A stretch of 24,486 nt of DNA, from positions 1-24,486 of the forward strand of contig NYZP01000018.1 in the NCBI GenBank assembly GCA_002687175.1, in the 5' to 3' direction. Positions 1 through 6,786 of this stretch are shown in pieces; positions within the stretch are counted from its first letter, which is position 1, and every line of letters starts with the position of its first letter. The position numbers and the translations under genes were made by a program. The notes beneath the pieces are model-generated. The model was given only the letters and a program-made list of their open reading frames with translations, was not told the origin of the DNA and ran no database searches. Origin of the DNA: Parcubacteria group bacterium. GTDB taxonomy: Bacteria; Patescibacteria; ABY1; Buchananbacterales; UBA6539.

Positions 1-99
1 AATATGCCATAAATAAGAACCTGATGTCTCCCGACGTAAAGTCGGGATCCCGATTTCGCCTCAGGCGAACATCGGGACTAACCACTAGACGATGGGGCC
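1..99 (-). pseudogene. tRNA-Glu-like fragment interrupted by palindromes
   Basis: Read on the minus strand from 99, the first 22 bases match the acceptor strand and D-arm of a bacterial tRNA-Glu (GGCCCCATCGTCTAGTGGTT and on). After the D-loop a double palindrome (29-77) takes the place of the anticodon region. It is followed by GACATCAGGTTC, which resembles a variable loop and the start of a T-arm. The expected T-stem partner and a 3' acceptor strand pairing with GGCCCCA do not appear before the window edge. The only possible anticodon loop (CTTTACG) would carry TTA, not TTC. I read it as a decayed or invaded tRNA-Glu copy; an intact gene with an insertion ending beyond base 1 cannot be excluded. 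Confidence 0.4.
29..77. repeat. Double palindrome (REP-like)
   Basis: Two adjacent perfect or near-perfect hairpins share a central GGGATCCC: TCCCGAC..GTCGGGA-type arms at 29-47 and a longer arm pair around TTCGCCTCAGGCGAA at 46-77. There is no T-run, so a terminator role is unlikely. The compact palindromic form is typical of mobile REP-type units. Confidence 0.6.
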
Positions 100-107
100 A
101 CGTTTTC

Positions 108-203
108 TTGTCATTGCGAGGAGTGAACGAAGTGAACGACGAAGCAATCTCAATCAAATGTCAGAGATTGCCACGTCCCGCTTCGCGGGACTCGCAATGA
201 CAA
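108..203. repeat. 96-bp inverted-repeat element (MITE/REP-like)
   Basis: Terminal inverted repeats TTGTCATTGCGAG (108-120) and CTCGCAATGACAA (191-203) are perfect over 13 bp. A second nested pair is GCAATCTC / GAGATTGC, and a small hairpin CCCGCTTCGCGGG lies near 177-190. There is no coding capacity. I recall similar ATTGCGAG-ended palindromes from many unrelated bacterial genomes, so this is probably a dispersed non-autonomous element. It lies just downstream of dnaJ. Confidence 0.75.
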
Positions 204-227
204 AGTAGAAGATGTACTTAGTAATAA

Positions 228-1319
228 CTATGAGTCCAAATCTTTAAGGGCTTGTTTTTGTTTTCTATTTAATTTTGATGGAGTTTCCACAATGACCTCA
301 ACTAAATGGTCTCCCCGGTTCCTACCTTGCAATTGTTGAACACCTTTACCCTTGATGGAGAAAATTTTTCCACTTTGGGTGCCTTCAGGAATTTTTAGTT
401 TTACTTTACCATCAATAGTTTCTATCTCAATTTTATCACCCAAAGCTGCTTGAGAAAATGAAATATGAGATTTTGTTTTAATATTGCTACCATCACGATG
501 AAAACGTGGATCAGGTAATACTCTAATTCGTAAGTATAAATCACCAGGACGCCCACCTTTAGGTGCTGCTTGGCCCTTACCGGCTAAACGCATTGTTTGA
601 CCGTTATCAATACCAGCCGGGATTTTTACACCCATCATATCCATTTCTTTGGTCACTCCTTTACCGTGACAACTGGTACATTTCTTTTCAATAGTTTTAC
701 CTTGCCCATCACAGGTTGGACAAGCTGACGGAAAACCCATCCCAAATCCAATACTCTTAACTACTTGACCGGTACCTTTACAGGTTTTGCAGGTAGTAAC
801 TTTAGAACCAGGTTCGCCTCCTTCACCTTTACATTTATCACATATCTTATCTTTATTTAACTTCAACTCTTTATCGACACCAAATACTGCTTGCTGAAAA
901 TCAATAGTTAAATCAATTTCAATATCTGCGCCTTGAACTACGCGGGCTGATCTGGTCCGAGCTCCCCCACCAAATAGATCACCAAACATATCACCTAAAT
1001 CTTGAGAATTAAAAGAAAAACCACCACCAGTATTACCATCACCGCTCTGATAGGCTTTGGCAAAATCAGAAAAATCACCAAAGCCACCCATGCCACCGCC
1101 GGCTTTGGCTTGATCAAAGGTTTGACCAAACTGATCATACTGCTGTCGTTTTTCGTCATTACCTAAAACACCATAAGCTTCATTGACTTCTTTCATCTTA
1201 GATTCATCACCACCCTTGTGAGGGTGGTGTTCATGAGCCAGCTTATAGTATGATTTCTTAATCTCTTCTTGAGTGGCGCCTTTATTAACGCCTAATATTT
1301 GATAGTAATCTTTTGACAT
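228..1319 (-). CDS. dnaJ: Chaperone DnaJ (Hsp40, type I) with HPH instead of HPD
   Basis: Full-length type I J-protein (363 aa), co-chaperone that delivers clients to DnaK and stimulates its ATPase. Domains: J-domain about 1-70, Gly/Phe-rich linker about 73-122, zinc-finger region with four CxxCxGxG repeats (CDKCKGEG, CKTCKGTG, CPTCDGQG, CTSCHGKG) about 160-225, then C-terminal client-binding domains. The oddity is in the J-domain loop: H32-P33-H34 where HPD is nearly invariant, so the catalytic Asp (E. coli D35) is His. The codon is CAC, read clearly in the sequence. No SD precedes the ATG. It is separated from dnaK by a cation-exchanger gene and a repeat element, so it may rely on read-through. 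Identity is certain; the functional effect of HPH is inference. Confidence 0.97.
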   Translation of the reverse strand: MSKDYYQILGVNKGATQEEIKKSYYKLAHEHHPHKGGDESKMKEVNEAYGVLGNDEKRQQYDQFGQTFDQAKAGGGMGGFGDFSDFAKAYQSGDGNTGGGFSFNSQDLGDMFGDLFGGGARTRSARVVQGADIEIDLTIDFQQAVFGVDKELKLNKDKICDKCKGEGGEPGSKVTTCKTCKGTGQVVKSIGFGMGFPSACPTCDGQGKTIEKKCTSCHGKGVTKEMDMMGVKIPAGIDNGQTMRLAGKGQAAPKGGRPGDLYLRIRVLPDPRFHRDGSNIKTKSHISFSQAALGDKIEIETIDGKVKLKIPEGTQSGKIFSIKGKGVQQLQGRNRGDHLVEVIVETPSKLNRKQKQALKDLDS

Positions 1320-1321
1320 TA

Positions 1322-1424
1322 ACTAGGTTTTTAGGTTCTTAGGTTTTTAGGTTCTTAGGTTTTAAAATTATTATCTATTCTTTAATAATCCCTAAAAAGC
1401 TAAAAAGCTAATAACCTACTACCT
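1322..1424. repeat. Heptamer-based inverted repeat element, copy A
   Basis: The left arm is built of tandem AGGTTTTT / AGGTTCTT units (about 1324-1362). The right arm has CTAAAAAG-type units and ACCTA (about 1390-1424), able to fold back on the left arm. It fills the gap between the exchanger stop and the dnaJ start. Similar elements lie at 7832-7906 and 23647-23722. Confidence 0.55.
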
Positions 1425-1427
1425 GAC

Positions 1428-2396
1428 CTAGCCTCGTAACACAACGTAAACAATATAAATAATATACAAGCTAACCATAGTGGTTCCTTGCCACCGCTGA
1501 AGGATATTTCTTTTACCAATAAACATAAACATCATTAAAATTATGGTTATGGCAATAACAATTAAAATATCAAAATTCAAGGTTAATGAAAAATCAAGTT
1601 GTCTGATGGTGGCGCTTAAACCAAGAATCCAAAAAATATTAAAAATATTTGAACCAATAATATTGCCAATGGCAATGTCACTGCTACGACGATAAGCGGC
1701 AATGGCCGAAGTGGCCAATTCCGGTAATGATGTGCCAATAGCAATAACCGTTAAACCAATTAGTGCCTCGGACAGTCCAAAAAATGAAGCAATTGTCACT
1801 GCACCATCGACTAGCAATTTACCACCAATTACCAGTCCCAAGATACCTCCCATCACCATTGAGGTTGCCAAAAAATATTTATAAGTTTTTATCTTGTGTT
1901 CACCTACGGCTTCTGACGATCGGCTTATTGAAACTGCATAGTACATAAAGATTATGAAAAACAGCAACAAGATAAAACCATCACCACGACTTAAAATAGA
2001 TGATCCAGCGGCATCAATGATAACATCATTAACTAAAACATAAAGAGCGACCACTGCCAACAAGCTAAAAGGAATTAATTTGGTAACCGTACCTTTTTTA
2101 ACAGTTAGCGGATAGATACTGGCTGATATTCCTAAAATCAATAAAATATTAGAAATATTACTACCTAAAATATTACCAATGGCAATATCATTACTACCCT
2201 GAAAACTGGCAAACAGGTTAACCATTAATTCTGGCAATGATGTACCAAAAGATACAATAGTTAAACCAATAAACAGGGCGGACAAGCCCGCCTTTTTAGC
2301 AATTGATGAAGCTCCACGAACCAGAGAATCTGCTCCGTAAAGTAATATCACTAAACCTATCACAAATGAACCAATGGCTAGTATAATTTCATTCAT
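1428..2396 (-). CDS. CaCA-family Na+/Ca2+-type cation antiporter (YrbG-like)
   Basis: A 322-aa integral membrane protein of the calcium/cation antiporter superfamily, expected to exchange Ca2+ (or K+) against Na+ or H+ across the cytoplasmic membrane. Two homologous alpha-repeats are visible: one around residues 42-80 (GLTIVSFGTSLPELMVN followed by IAIGNILGSNISNI) and a second around 213-255 (GLTVIAIGTSLPELATS, then IAIGNIIGSNIFNI). About ten hydrophobic segments are split by a short hydrophilic loop near 158-172. Length matches bacterial YrbG-like members. It sits between dnaK and dnaJ on the same strand, an uncommon intruder in a heat-shock locus. Ion specificity cannot be read from sequence. 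Confidence 0.93.
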   Translation of the reverse strand: MNEIILAIGSFVIGLVILLYGADSLVRGASSIAKKAGLSALFIGLTIVSFGTSLPELMVNLFASFQGSNDIAIGNILGSNISNILLILGISASIYPLTVKKGTVTKLIPFSLLAVVALYVLVNDVIIDAAGSSILSRGDGFILLLFFIIFMYYAVSISRSSEAVGEHKIKTYKYFLATSMVMGGILGLVIGGKLLVDGAVTIASFFGLSEALIGLTVIAIGTSLPELATSAIAAYRRSSDIAIGNIIGSNIFNIFWILGLSATIRQLDFSLTLNFDILIVIAITIILMMFMFIGKRNILQRWQGTTMVSLYIIYIVYVVLRG

Positions 2397-2474
2397 ACCT
2401 AAATTTTAATATATAATTAATAATAACTTAATTATACATTATATTGATATTTTATCTAACTTTAATCTCTTAAT

Positions 2475-4466
2475 TTATTGTTTGTCTTGTTTATTATCTT
2501 CCTTATTTTCTTCTCCAGAATCTGCTTCAGGATCTCCCTTTACCTCTTCCACTTCTGCTTCAACTACTTCTTCTGGTGCTGAATCAGTAGAAGTTGAATC
2601 AGCTTGACCAGGATCTTCGGAAGTTTTAGCTTGATCACCTTTATCTTCACCTTGGGCTTGAGCTTGCTCTTGTTGATACATTGCTTGGCCAATTTTCTGG
2701 GCAGCTTGGCTTAATTCTTGAGTTTTGGCCTTGATAGCGGCCACATCATCACCATCTTTTATTTTAGCCAGTTCTTTTGATTTTTCTTCAATTTCCTTTT
2801 TTTCTTCTTCTTTAACCTTGTCACCGGCATCACGTAGAGCTTTTTCGGTTGAAAAAATCAAGGTGTCAGCCATATTCCTGGCTTCACTTAATTCTTTTTT
2901 TATTTTATCTTCCTCGGCATGTGATTCCGCGTCCTGTTTCATCTTCTCAACTTCTTCTTTTGATAAACCAGAAGATGCCGTAATGGTAATTTTCTGTTCT
3001 TTGCCACTACCTTTGTCTTTAGCCGAGACGTTAAGAATTCCATTGGCATCAAGATCAAAGGTAACTTCAATCTGTGGTACCCCGCGAGAAGCTGGAGGAA
3101 TACCATCTAAGATAAAACGACCTAAAGTTTTATTATCAGTGGCCATTGGTCGTTCACCTTGCAGAACGTGAATTTCTACTGAAGGTTGATTATCAGCCGC
3201 CGTAGAAAAAATTTGAGACTTAGAAGAAGGAATAGTGGTGTTACGCTCAATCAACGGAGTGGAAACACTACCTAAGGTTTCTAAACCTAAAGTTAGCGGA
3301 GTAACGTCAAGTAATAGAACATCTTTTACATCACCCTGCAATACTCCAGCTTGAACAGCGGCACCAACAGCAACCACCTCATCGGGATTAACGGAAACAT
3401 TTGGCTTCTTGCCAAAAAATTCTTCAACTATTTTTTGAACTAACGGCATTCTGGTCATTCCACCAACTAGGATAATTTCTTCAATATCTTTAGCCTCCAT
3501 TTTAGCGTCGGCTAAAGCAGCCTTGCAGGGTTCTAATGTTTTTTGGACTAAATCGCCAACCAGCTCTTCCAACTTAGCTCTGGTCATTTTCATCACTAAA
3601 TGTTTAGGACCAGAATCGTCAGTAGTAATAAACGGCTGATTGATTTCCGTTTCTTGGGCAGTTGAAAGTTCAATCTTGGCTTTTTCTGCAGCTTCTTTAA
3701 TTCGTTGAAGTGCTAAACTGTCATTAGACAGATCAATACCTTGATCTTTTTTGAATTCATCAATAATCCAATTAATCAAAGTCTGATCAAAATCATCACC
3801 GCCTAAATGGGTATCACCGTTGGTTGATTTAACTTCCACGGTATCTTGTGAAATGTCCAAAATAGAAACGTCAAATGTTCCACCACCAAGATCATACACC
3901 GCAATTTGCTGACCTTTTTTCTTTTCAAATCCATAGGCTAAGGCCGCAGCAGTTGGTTCATTAATTATTTGTTTAACGTCTAAACCAGCAATTTCACCAG
4001 CGTCTTTAGTGGCCCGTCTTTGGGCATCATTAAAATAAGCCGGTACGGTAATAACCGCTTCAGTTATTTTTTCACCTAATTTAGCTTCAGCGTCAGCTTT
4101 AAGTTTTTGTAAAATCATTGCTGAAATTTCTTGAGGAGTATGTTCTTTATCGTTCATTAAAATCTTGACTCCTTCACCGGCTTGAACAATCTTAAACGGC
4201 ATTAACTTAACGTCTTTTTGAACTTCTTCGTCTTCCCAACGTCTTCCAATTAAACGTTTAATGGAAAACAAAGTATTTTCTGGATTAGTCACTGCTTGAC
4301 GTTTAGCCAATTGACCAACCAAGCGTTCACTGGATTTATTAATTGCTACGATTGATGGTGTGGTTCGGGAACCTTCGGCATTTTCTAATACTTTTGGTTC
4401 TCCACCTTCAACAACCGCCATAGCTGAATTAGTTGTTCCGAGATCAATTCCTAATATTTTTCCCAT
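2475..4466 (-). CDS. dnaK: Chaperone DnaK (Hsp70), R167-equivalent is Gln
   Basis: ATP-dependent cytoplasmic Hsp70 (663 aa). The nucleotide-binding domain spans about 1-380 with GIDLGTTNS, DLGGGTFD and GGMTRMP phosphate and adenosine motifs. The interdomain linker DVLLLDVTPL follows, then the substrate-binding domain and a helical lid. The acidic, low-complexity C-terminal tail (about 600-663) is longer than the E. coli one. At residue 166, just before IINEPTAAALAYG, the residue is Gln; in E. coli DnaK this is R167, the arginine that contacts the Asp of the DnaJ HPD motif. The adjacent contact residues N, T and the VQ of the linker face are kept. No SD is seen before the ATG. A divergent promoter pair with the acyl carrier protein gene lies upstream. 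Confidence 0.98.
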   Translation of the reverse strand: MGKILGIDLGTTNSAMAVVEGGEPKVLENAEGSRTTPSIVAINKSSERLVGQLAKRQAVTNPENTLFSIKRLIGRRWEDEEVQKDVKLMPFKIVQAGEGVKILMNDKEHTPQEISAMILQKLKADAEAKLGEKITEAVITVPAYFNDAQRRATKDAGEIAGLDVKQIINEPTAAALAYGFEKKKGQQIAVYDLGGGTFDVSILDISQDTVEVKSTNGDTHLGGDDFDQTLINWIIDEFKKDQGIDLSNDSLALQRIKEAAEKAKIELSTAQETEINQPFITTDDSGPKHLVMKMTRAKLEELVGDLVQKTLEPCKAALADAKMEAKDIEEIILVGGMTRMPLVQKIVEEFFGKKPNVSVNPDEVVAVGAAVQAGVLQGDVKDVLLLDVTPLTLGLETLGSVSTPLIERNTTIPSSKSQIFSTAADNQPSVEIHVLQGERPMATDNKTLGRFILDGIPPASRGVPQIEVTFDLDANGILNVSAKDKGSGKEQKITITASSGLSKEEVEKMKQDAESHAEEDKIKKELSEARNMADTLIFSTEKALRDAGDKVKEEEKKEIEEKSKELAKIKDGDDVAAIKAKTQELSQAAQKIGQAMYQQEQAQAQGEDKGDQAKTSEDPGQADSTSTDSAPEEVVEAEVEEVKGDPEADSGEENKEDNKQDKQ

Positions 4467-4489
4467 AGTTTTGTAGTATTTTAATTAAT

Positions 4490-4519
4490 ATTTTAATTTA
4501 TTATTAGTAGTATTGACAA
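4490..4519 (-). promoter_or_regulatory. Putative dnaK promoter
   Basis: On the minus strand, TTGTCA (4519-4514), an 18-nt spacer and TAAAAT (4495-4490) give a sigma70-like promoter with a leader of about 17 nt to the dnaK ATG at 4466. Its -35 overlaps, in reverse, the -35 of the ACP promoter. No CIRCE copy is present here. Confidence 0.45.
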
Positions 4520-4541
4520 ACTTTTTATTTAATGGTATAGT
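4513..4541 (+). promoter_or_regulatory. Consensus sigma70 promoter of the ACP gene
   Basis: TTGACA (4513-4518), a 17-nt spacer and TATAGT (4536-4541). It lies 46 nt before the ACP start chosen here. Confidence 0.8.
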
Positions 4542-4587
4542 TTTTGGTGATTTAGCATTGTACAACACAGTCAAGAAGGAGATGAAA

Positions 4588-4905
4588 ATGGTGACAACAG
4601 TTGCTGAACAAATCGTGGAGATCATTTCTGGGTACATTGGAATCACTAAGAGTGAACTCAATGAAAGGCTTGATGAACAAATCATTGCTGACTCCAGTAT
4701 CGATTCCTTAGGGTTTGACTCGCTGGAGTTCACGGAACTGGTAATGAAGCTCGAAGAGGAGTTCAGTCTCGATCTCGACATCGACGGTAGCTTTGAAACT
4801 AGCTCCTCTGGCAACGACGAAGGCAATTTCATGCCAACACTGTTGGCAACTACTGCCGATCTGATCACTTTCGTCGAACAAGAGGTTGAGAAACAAGGAA
4901 AATAG
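4588..4905 (+). CDS. Acyl carrier protein-like protein
   Basis: A 105-aa protein of the phosphopantetheine-binding carrier family, which carries acyl intermediates as thioesters. The attachment motif is LGFDSLEF with the predicted modified Ser45, followed by the acidic helix TELVMKLEEEF typical of ACPs. It is longer than a standard ACP (about 78 aa) because of a Ser/Gly/Asn-rich loop near residues 67-85. The start at 4588 is chosen because AAGGAG (4576-4581) lies 6 nt upstream; the ATG at 4582 would be too close, and the reading frame extends upstream only into the promoter. Codons (CTC, GAC, ATC, AAC) are clearly GC-richer than in flanking dnaK and grpE. It is a single-gene unit with its own promoter and terminator, inserted against the grain of the heat-shock genes. 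No fatty acid synthesis genes are in the window, so its partner is unknown. Confidence 0.85.
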   Translation: MVTTVAEQIVEIISGYIGITKSELNERLDEQIIADSSIDSLGFDSLEFTELVMKLEEEFSLDLDIDGSFETSSSGNDEGNFMPTLLATTADLITFVEQEVEKQGK

Positions 4906-4938
4906 TTTGTTTCTTACCTCGTCCCCCGCTCTTTGTTT

Positions 4939-4982
4939 TCCTAGAACGCCTGCATCAATGCGGCCTTCTAGGATTTTTTTTA
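4939..4982 (+). terminator. Intrinsic terminator of the ACP gene
   Basis: Stem TCCTAGAA / TTCTAGGA (4939-4946 with 4966-4973), an inner GCC..GGC and GCA..TGC extension, then a run of eight T. Confidence 0.85.
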
Positions 4983-4996
4983 TTTCATTGTGAAGA

Positions 4997-5040
4997 CCCT
5001 GAAACAAGTTCAGGGTAGCGAAATATTCTATTTCGCTACC
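4997..5040. repeat. Two adjacent hairpins over the grpE stop
   Basis: CCCTGAA..TTCAGGG (4997-5015) and the 11-bp stem GGTAGCGAAAT..ATTTCGCTACC (5014-5040). The second contains the grpE stop codon and last codons. No T-run follows on the minus strand, so this is an mRNA 3'-end hairpin or a small palindromic element, not a canonical terminator. Confidence 0.6.
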
Positions 5041-5498
5041 TTTACTTTTGCCGGATTTACCACTTTACCTTGCAAGGTATAACCGGCCGACACTTCTTCA
5101 AAAATAATATCTGTTTTAAAATCTTCCTTTTTTTCGGAAGCAACTGCTTCGTGTAATTCTGGATTAAATTTCTGTCCAACGGTGGCAATCTCTTCAATTC
5201 CTAAATTTTTTAAAAAATCGACAAACTGTTTTTTAATATGTTCAAATCCTTGGACCCAATCTTTACCTGCTTCATCGTTCGGTACATGTTGGCAAGCTAT
5301 TTTAAAATTATTAAACACCGGCAACAGTTCAGCAATTAAAGAAGCATTAGCAAATTGAATAATTTCTTGCTGACGTTTTTCAGCGTCCTTTTTAAAATTT
5401 GAATAATCAGCTTTAGCTCTTTTCCAACCATTCAAATATTCTTCAGCCTTTTTTTTCAGCTGATCAAGTTCTTTTTGAGATTTATCACTATCACTCAT
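5028..5498 (-). CDS. grpE: Nucleotide exchange factor GrpE
   Basis: GrpE (156 aa) releases ADP from DnaK. The N-terminal half (about 5-75) is a charged coiled coil ending in the characteristic RAKADYSNFKKDAEK. The C-terminal half holds LLPVFNNF, GFEHIKKQF and the beta-domain signature FNPELHEAV followed by GYTLQGKVVNPAKV. It is shorter than E. coli GrpE (197 aa) because the disordered N-terminus is missing. It starts 4 nt after the hrcA stop, so the two form one transcript under the CIRCE promoter. No SD is visible. The last codons and stop lie inside a hairpin. Confidence 0.96.
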   Translation of the reverse strand: MSDSDKSQKELDQLKKKAEEYLNGWKRAKADYSNFKKDAEKRQQEIIQFANASLIAELLPVFNNFKIACQHVPNDEAGKDWVQGFEHIKKQFVDFLKNLGIEEIATVGQKFNPELHEAVASEKKEDFKTDIIFEEVSAGYTLQGKVVNPAKVKVAK

Positions 5499-5502
5499 TT
5501 AG

Positions 5503-6204
5503 CTAATTTAAATTATTAATAAGTTGCTGACAATATTTTATTAAACTGGCATTATTTTTATAGTCCATTCTGGTTGGTCCTAAAATCCCCAAGACACCTG
5601 AATTGCCCTTAACTTGATAATTGGTGATAACCACGCTGCAATCATTACTAAATGGATTCTGACTACCGATATAAATCTCGATATCAGGCATCACACTATC
5701 ATAGATTTTGTTAACCACCGTATCTAAGTGATCAATCACCTGACTTAAATTATAGACAACTTCATGTTCAAAAAATTCTGGTTGAGCAAATAAATACGAA
5801 ATGCCCGTATAATAAAATTCATTATCAGAAAAAGCAACAAACACCGCCCCGTTAGAAAACTCAGCCATACTCTTGGCTAACTCTTTAGCTACTTGTGGCT
5901 CAAACCTGCTAAAAGGCTGGCTGACCTTTCTTAAGAAATCCTGCTGTCTTTTATTTAAAGTTAGGTCTTCTAAAAAATTCTCGACAAAATATTGATAGCC
6001 ACGTTCTGTTGGTACCCGACCAGCCGAGGTGTGAGGATGTGAAATATAACCCTTAGCCTCTAACTCAGCCATTTCGTTCCTGATAGTGGCAGAACTAAGC
6101 TTAAATTTACCTTTGTCCGTAATAAACTGAGAACTAACCGGCTGAGCGGTTTTAATGTATTGGGAGGTAATTATTTTAAGCAAATTTTGCTGCCGGGTAT
6201 TCAT
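5503..6204 (-). CDS. hrcA: Heat-inducible transcription repressor HrcA (short form)
   Basis: Repressor of class I heat-shock genes that binds CIRCE. The winged-helix domain at about 1-75 is typical (ATIRNEMAELEAKGYI, then HTSAGRVPTERGYQYFV), and the family C-terminal signature GVLGILGPTRMDY is kept near 206-218. At 233 aa it is about 100 residues shorter than Bacillus HrcA; the loss falls in the central GAF-like region and inserted dimerisation domain. It is first gene of hrcA-grpE, with a CIRCE in its own leader, which implies autorepression. The ATG lacks an SD. Confidence 0.94.
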   Translation of the reverse strand: MNTRQQNLLKIITSQYIKTAQPVSSQFITDKGKFKLSSATIRNEMAELEAKGYISHPHTSAGRVPTERGYQYFVENFLEDLTLNKRQQDFLRKVSQPFSRFEPQVAKELAKSMAEFSNGAVFVAFSDNEFYYTGISYLFAQPEFFEHEVVYNLSQVIDHLDTVVNKIYDSVMPDIEIYIGSQNPFSNDCSVVITNYQVKGNSGVLGILGPTRMDYKNNASLIKYCQQLINNLN

Positions 6205-6222
6205 TTTTAAACATTTAACTTG

Positions 6223-6249
6223 TTAGCACTCGACTAATTAGAGTGCTAA
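6223..6249. promoter_or_regulatory. CIRCE operator
   Basis: A perfect TTAGCACTC-N9-GAGTGCTAA (6223-6231 and 6241-6249), the HrcA binding site. It lies between the -10 box and the hrcA start, in the transcribed leader. Confidence 0.97.
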
Positions 6250-6264
6250 TTAGAATGCTTACCT

Positions 6265-6293
6265 ATTATAAATAGATTAAAAAGAATTGTCAA
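6265..6293 (-). promoter_or_regulatory. Sigma70 promoter of hrcA-grpE
   Basis: On the minus strand TTGACA (6293-6288), 17 nt, TATAAT (6270-6265): a full consensus promoter. The predicted start near 6258 puts CIRCE in the early leader. Confidence 0.9.
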
Positions 6294-6318
6294 GACGGTA
6301 CGCATTTTAATGTCTAAA

Positions 6319-6347
6319 TTGACAACAAAATAGATATATGTTAGTAT
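6319..6347 (+). promoter_or_regulatory. Promoter of rpmE, probably giving a leaderless mRNA
   Basis: TTGACA (6319-6324), 17 nt, TAGTAT (6342-6347). The rpmE ATG begins 8 nt after the -10 box, where transcription would start. Confidence 0.7.
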
Positions 6348-6354
6348 ATTATCT

Positions 6355-6660
6355 ATGAAAACAGACACTCACCCAAAATATTATACAAAGGCCAAAGTTA
6401 CCTGCGCTTGCGGTAATACTTTTGAAGTTGGCTCAACCATGGAAAAACTTAATGTTGAAATTTGTTCAATGTGTCACCCTTTTTATACTGGCAAGCAGAA
6501 ATTAATTGATACTTCTCGTCGAGTAGAAAAATTCCAAGAAAGACTTAAAAAAACCAGTACTACCAGAGTAGGTAAAAAAGCTAAACTGGCTGCTAAAGCT
6601 AAGAAGAAAAAATCTGCCGTTCAAAAAGTTAAAATAACCAAAAAAGAAGAAGGCAAATAA
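6355..6660 (+). CDS. rpmE: 50S ribosomal protein bL31
   Basis: Zinc-binding type bL31: the N-terminal HPKYYTKAKVTCACGNTF carries the first Cys pair and CSMCHPFYTGKQK the second, with the conserved HPFYTGKQ signature. The first 70 residues correspond to the whole usual protein. Residues about 75-101 form an extra Lys/Ala-rich tail, probably binding rRNA. No SD, and the start lies at the predicted transcription start. A terminator follows directly, so the gene is mainly monocistronic, though prfA lies just beyond. Confidence 0.95.
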   Translation: MKTDTHPKYYTKAKVTCACGNTFEVGSTMEKLNVEICSMCHPFYTGKQKLIDTSRRVEKFQERLKKTSTTRVGKKAKLAAKAKKKKSAVQKVKITKKEEGK

Positions 6661-6675
6661 CTGTTTAAAATTCAA

Positions 6676-6700
6676 GCTCCCTGAAAAGGGAGTTTTTGTT
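6676..6700 (+). terminator. Intrinsic terminator after rpmE
   Basis: CTCCCT (6677-6682), GAAA tetraloop, AGGGAG (6687-6692), followed by TTTTT. Confidence 0.9.
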
Positions 6701-6709
6701 ATACTAAAA

Positions 6710-6781
6710 TGAATTTGGAATATGGAATTTAAAAGTTTTAAACACCAAGCTCTACCTTCCATATTCTAACTTCCAAATTCA
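6710..6781. repeat. Imperfect inverted repeat upstream of prfA
   Basis: TGAATTTGGAA (6710-6720) pairs with TTCCAAATTCA (6771-6781), and TATGGAA with TTCCATA inside. It occupies nearly all of the rpmE-prfA gap. No clear promoter is seen in it. Confidence 0.55.
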
Positions 6782-6786
6782 ATCAT

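Noticed and set aside
1198..1230. HPH in DnaJ as a sequencing error
   Set aside because: A single-base error (GAC to CAC) is possible, but the matching change at the partner residue of DnaK makes a real substitution more likely.
1322..1424. Telomere-like heptamers as true linear-chromosome ends
   Set aside because: They occur three times inside gene clusters, in both orientations within each element, so they are interspersed inverted repeats.
2725..3171. A 148-aa open frame antisense to dnaK
   Set aside because: It is Ser/Phe-rich, the typical mirror of Lys/Glu-rich coding sequence, has no start signals, and lies fully inside dnaK.
4708..5007. Minus-strand 99-aa frame opposite the ACP gene
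   Set aside because: It runs through the ACP terminator and lacks an SD or promoter; the ACP frame has a complete set of signals and a recognised motif.
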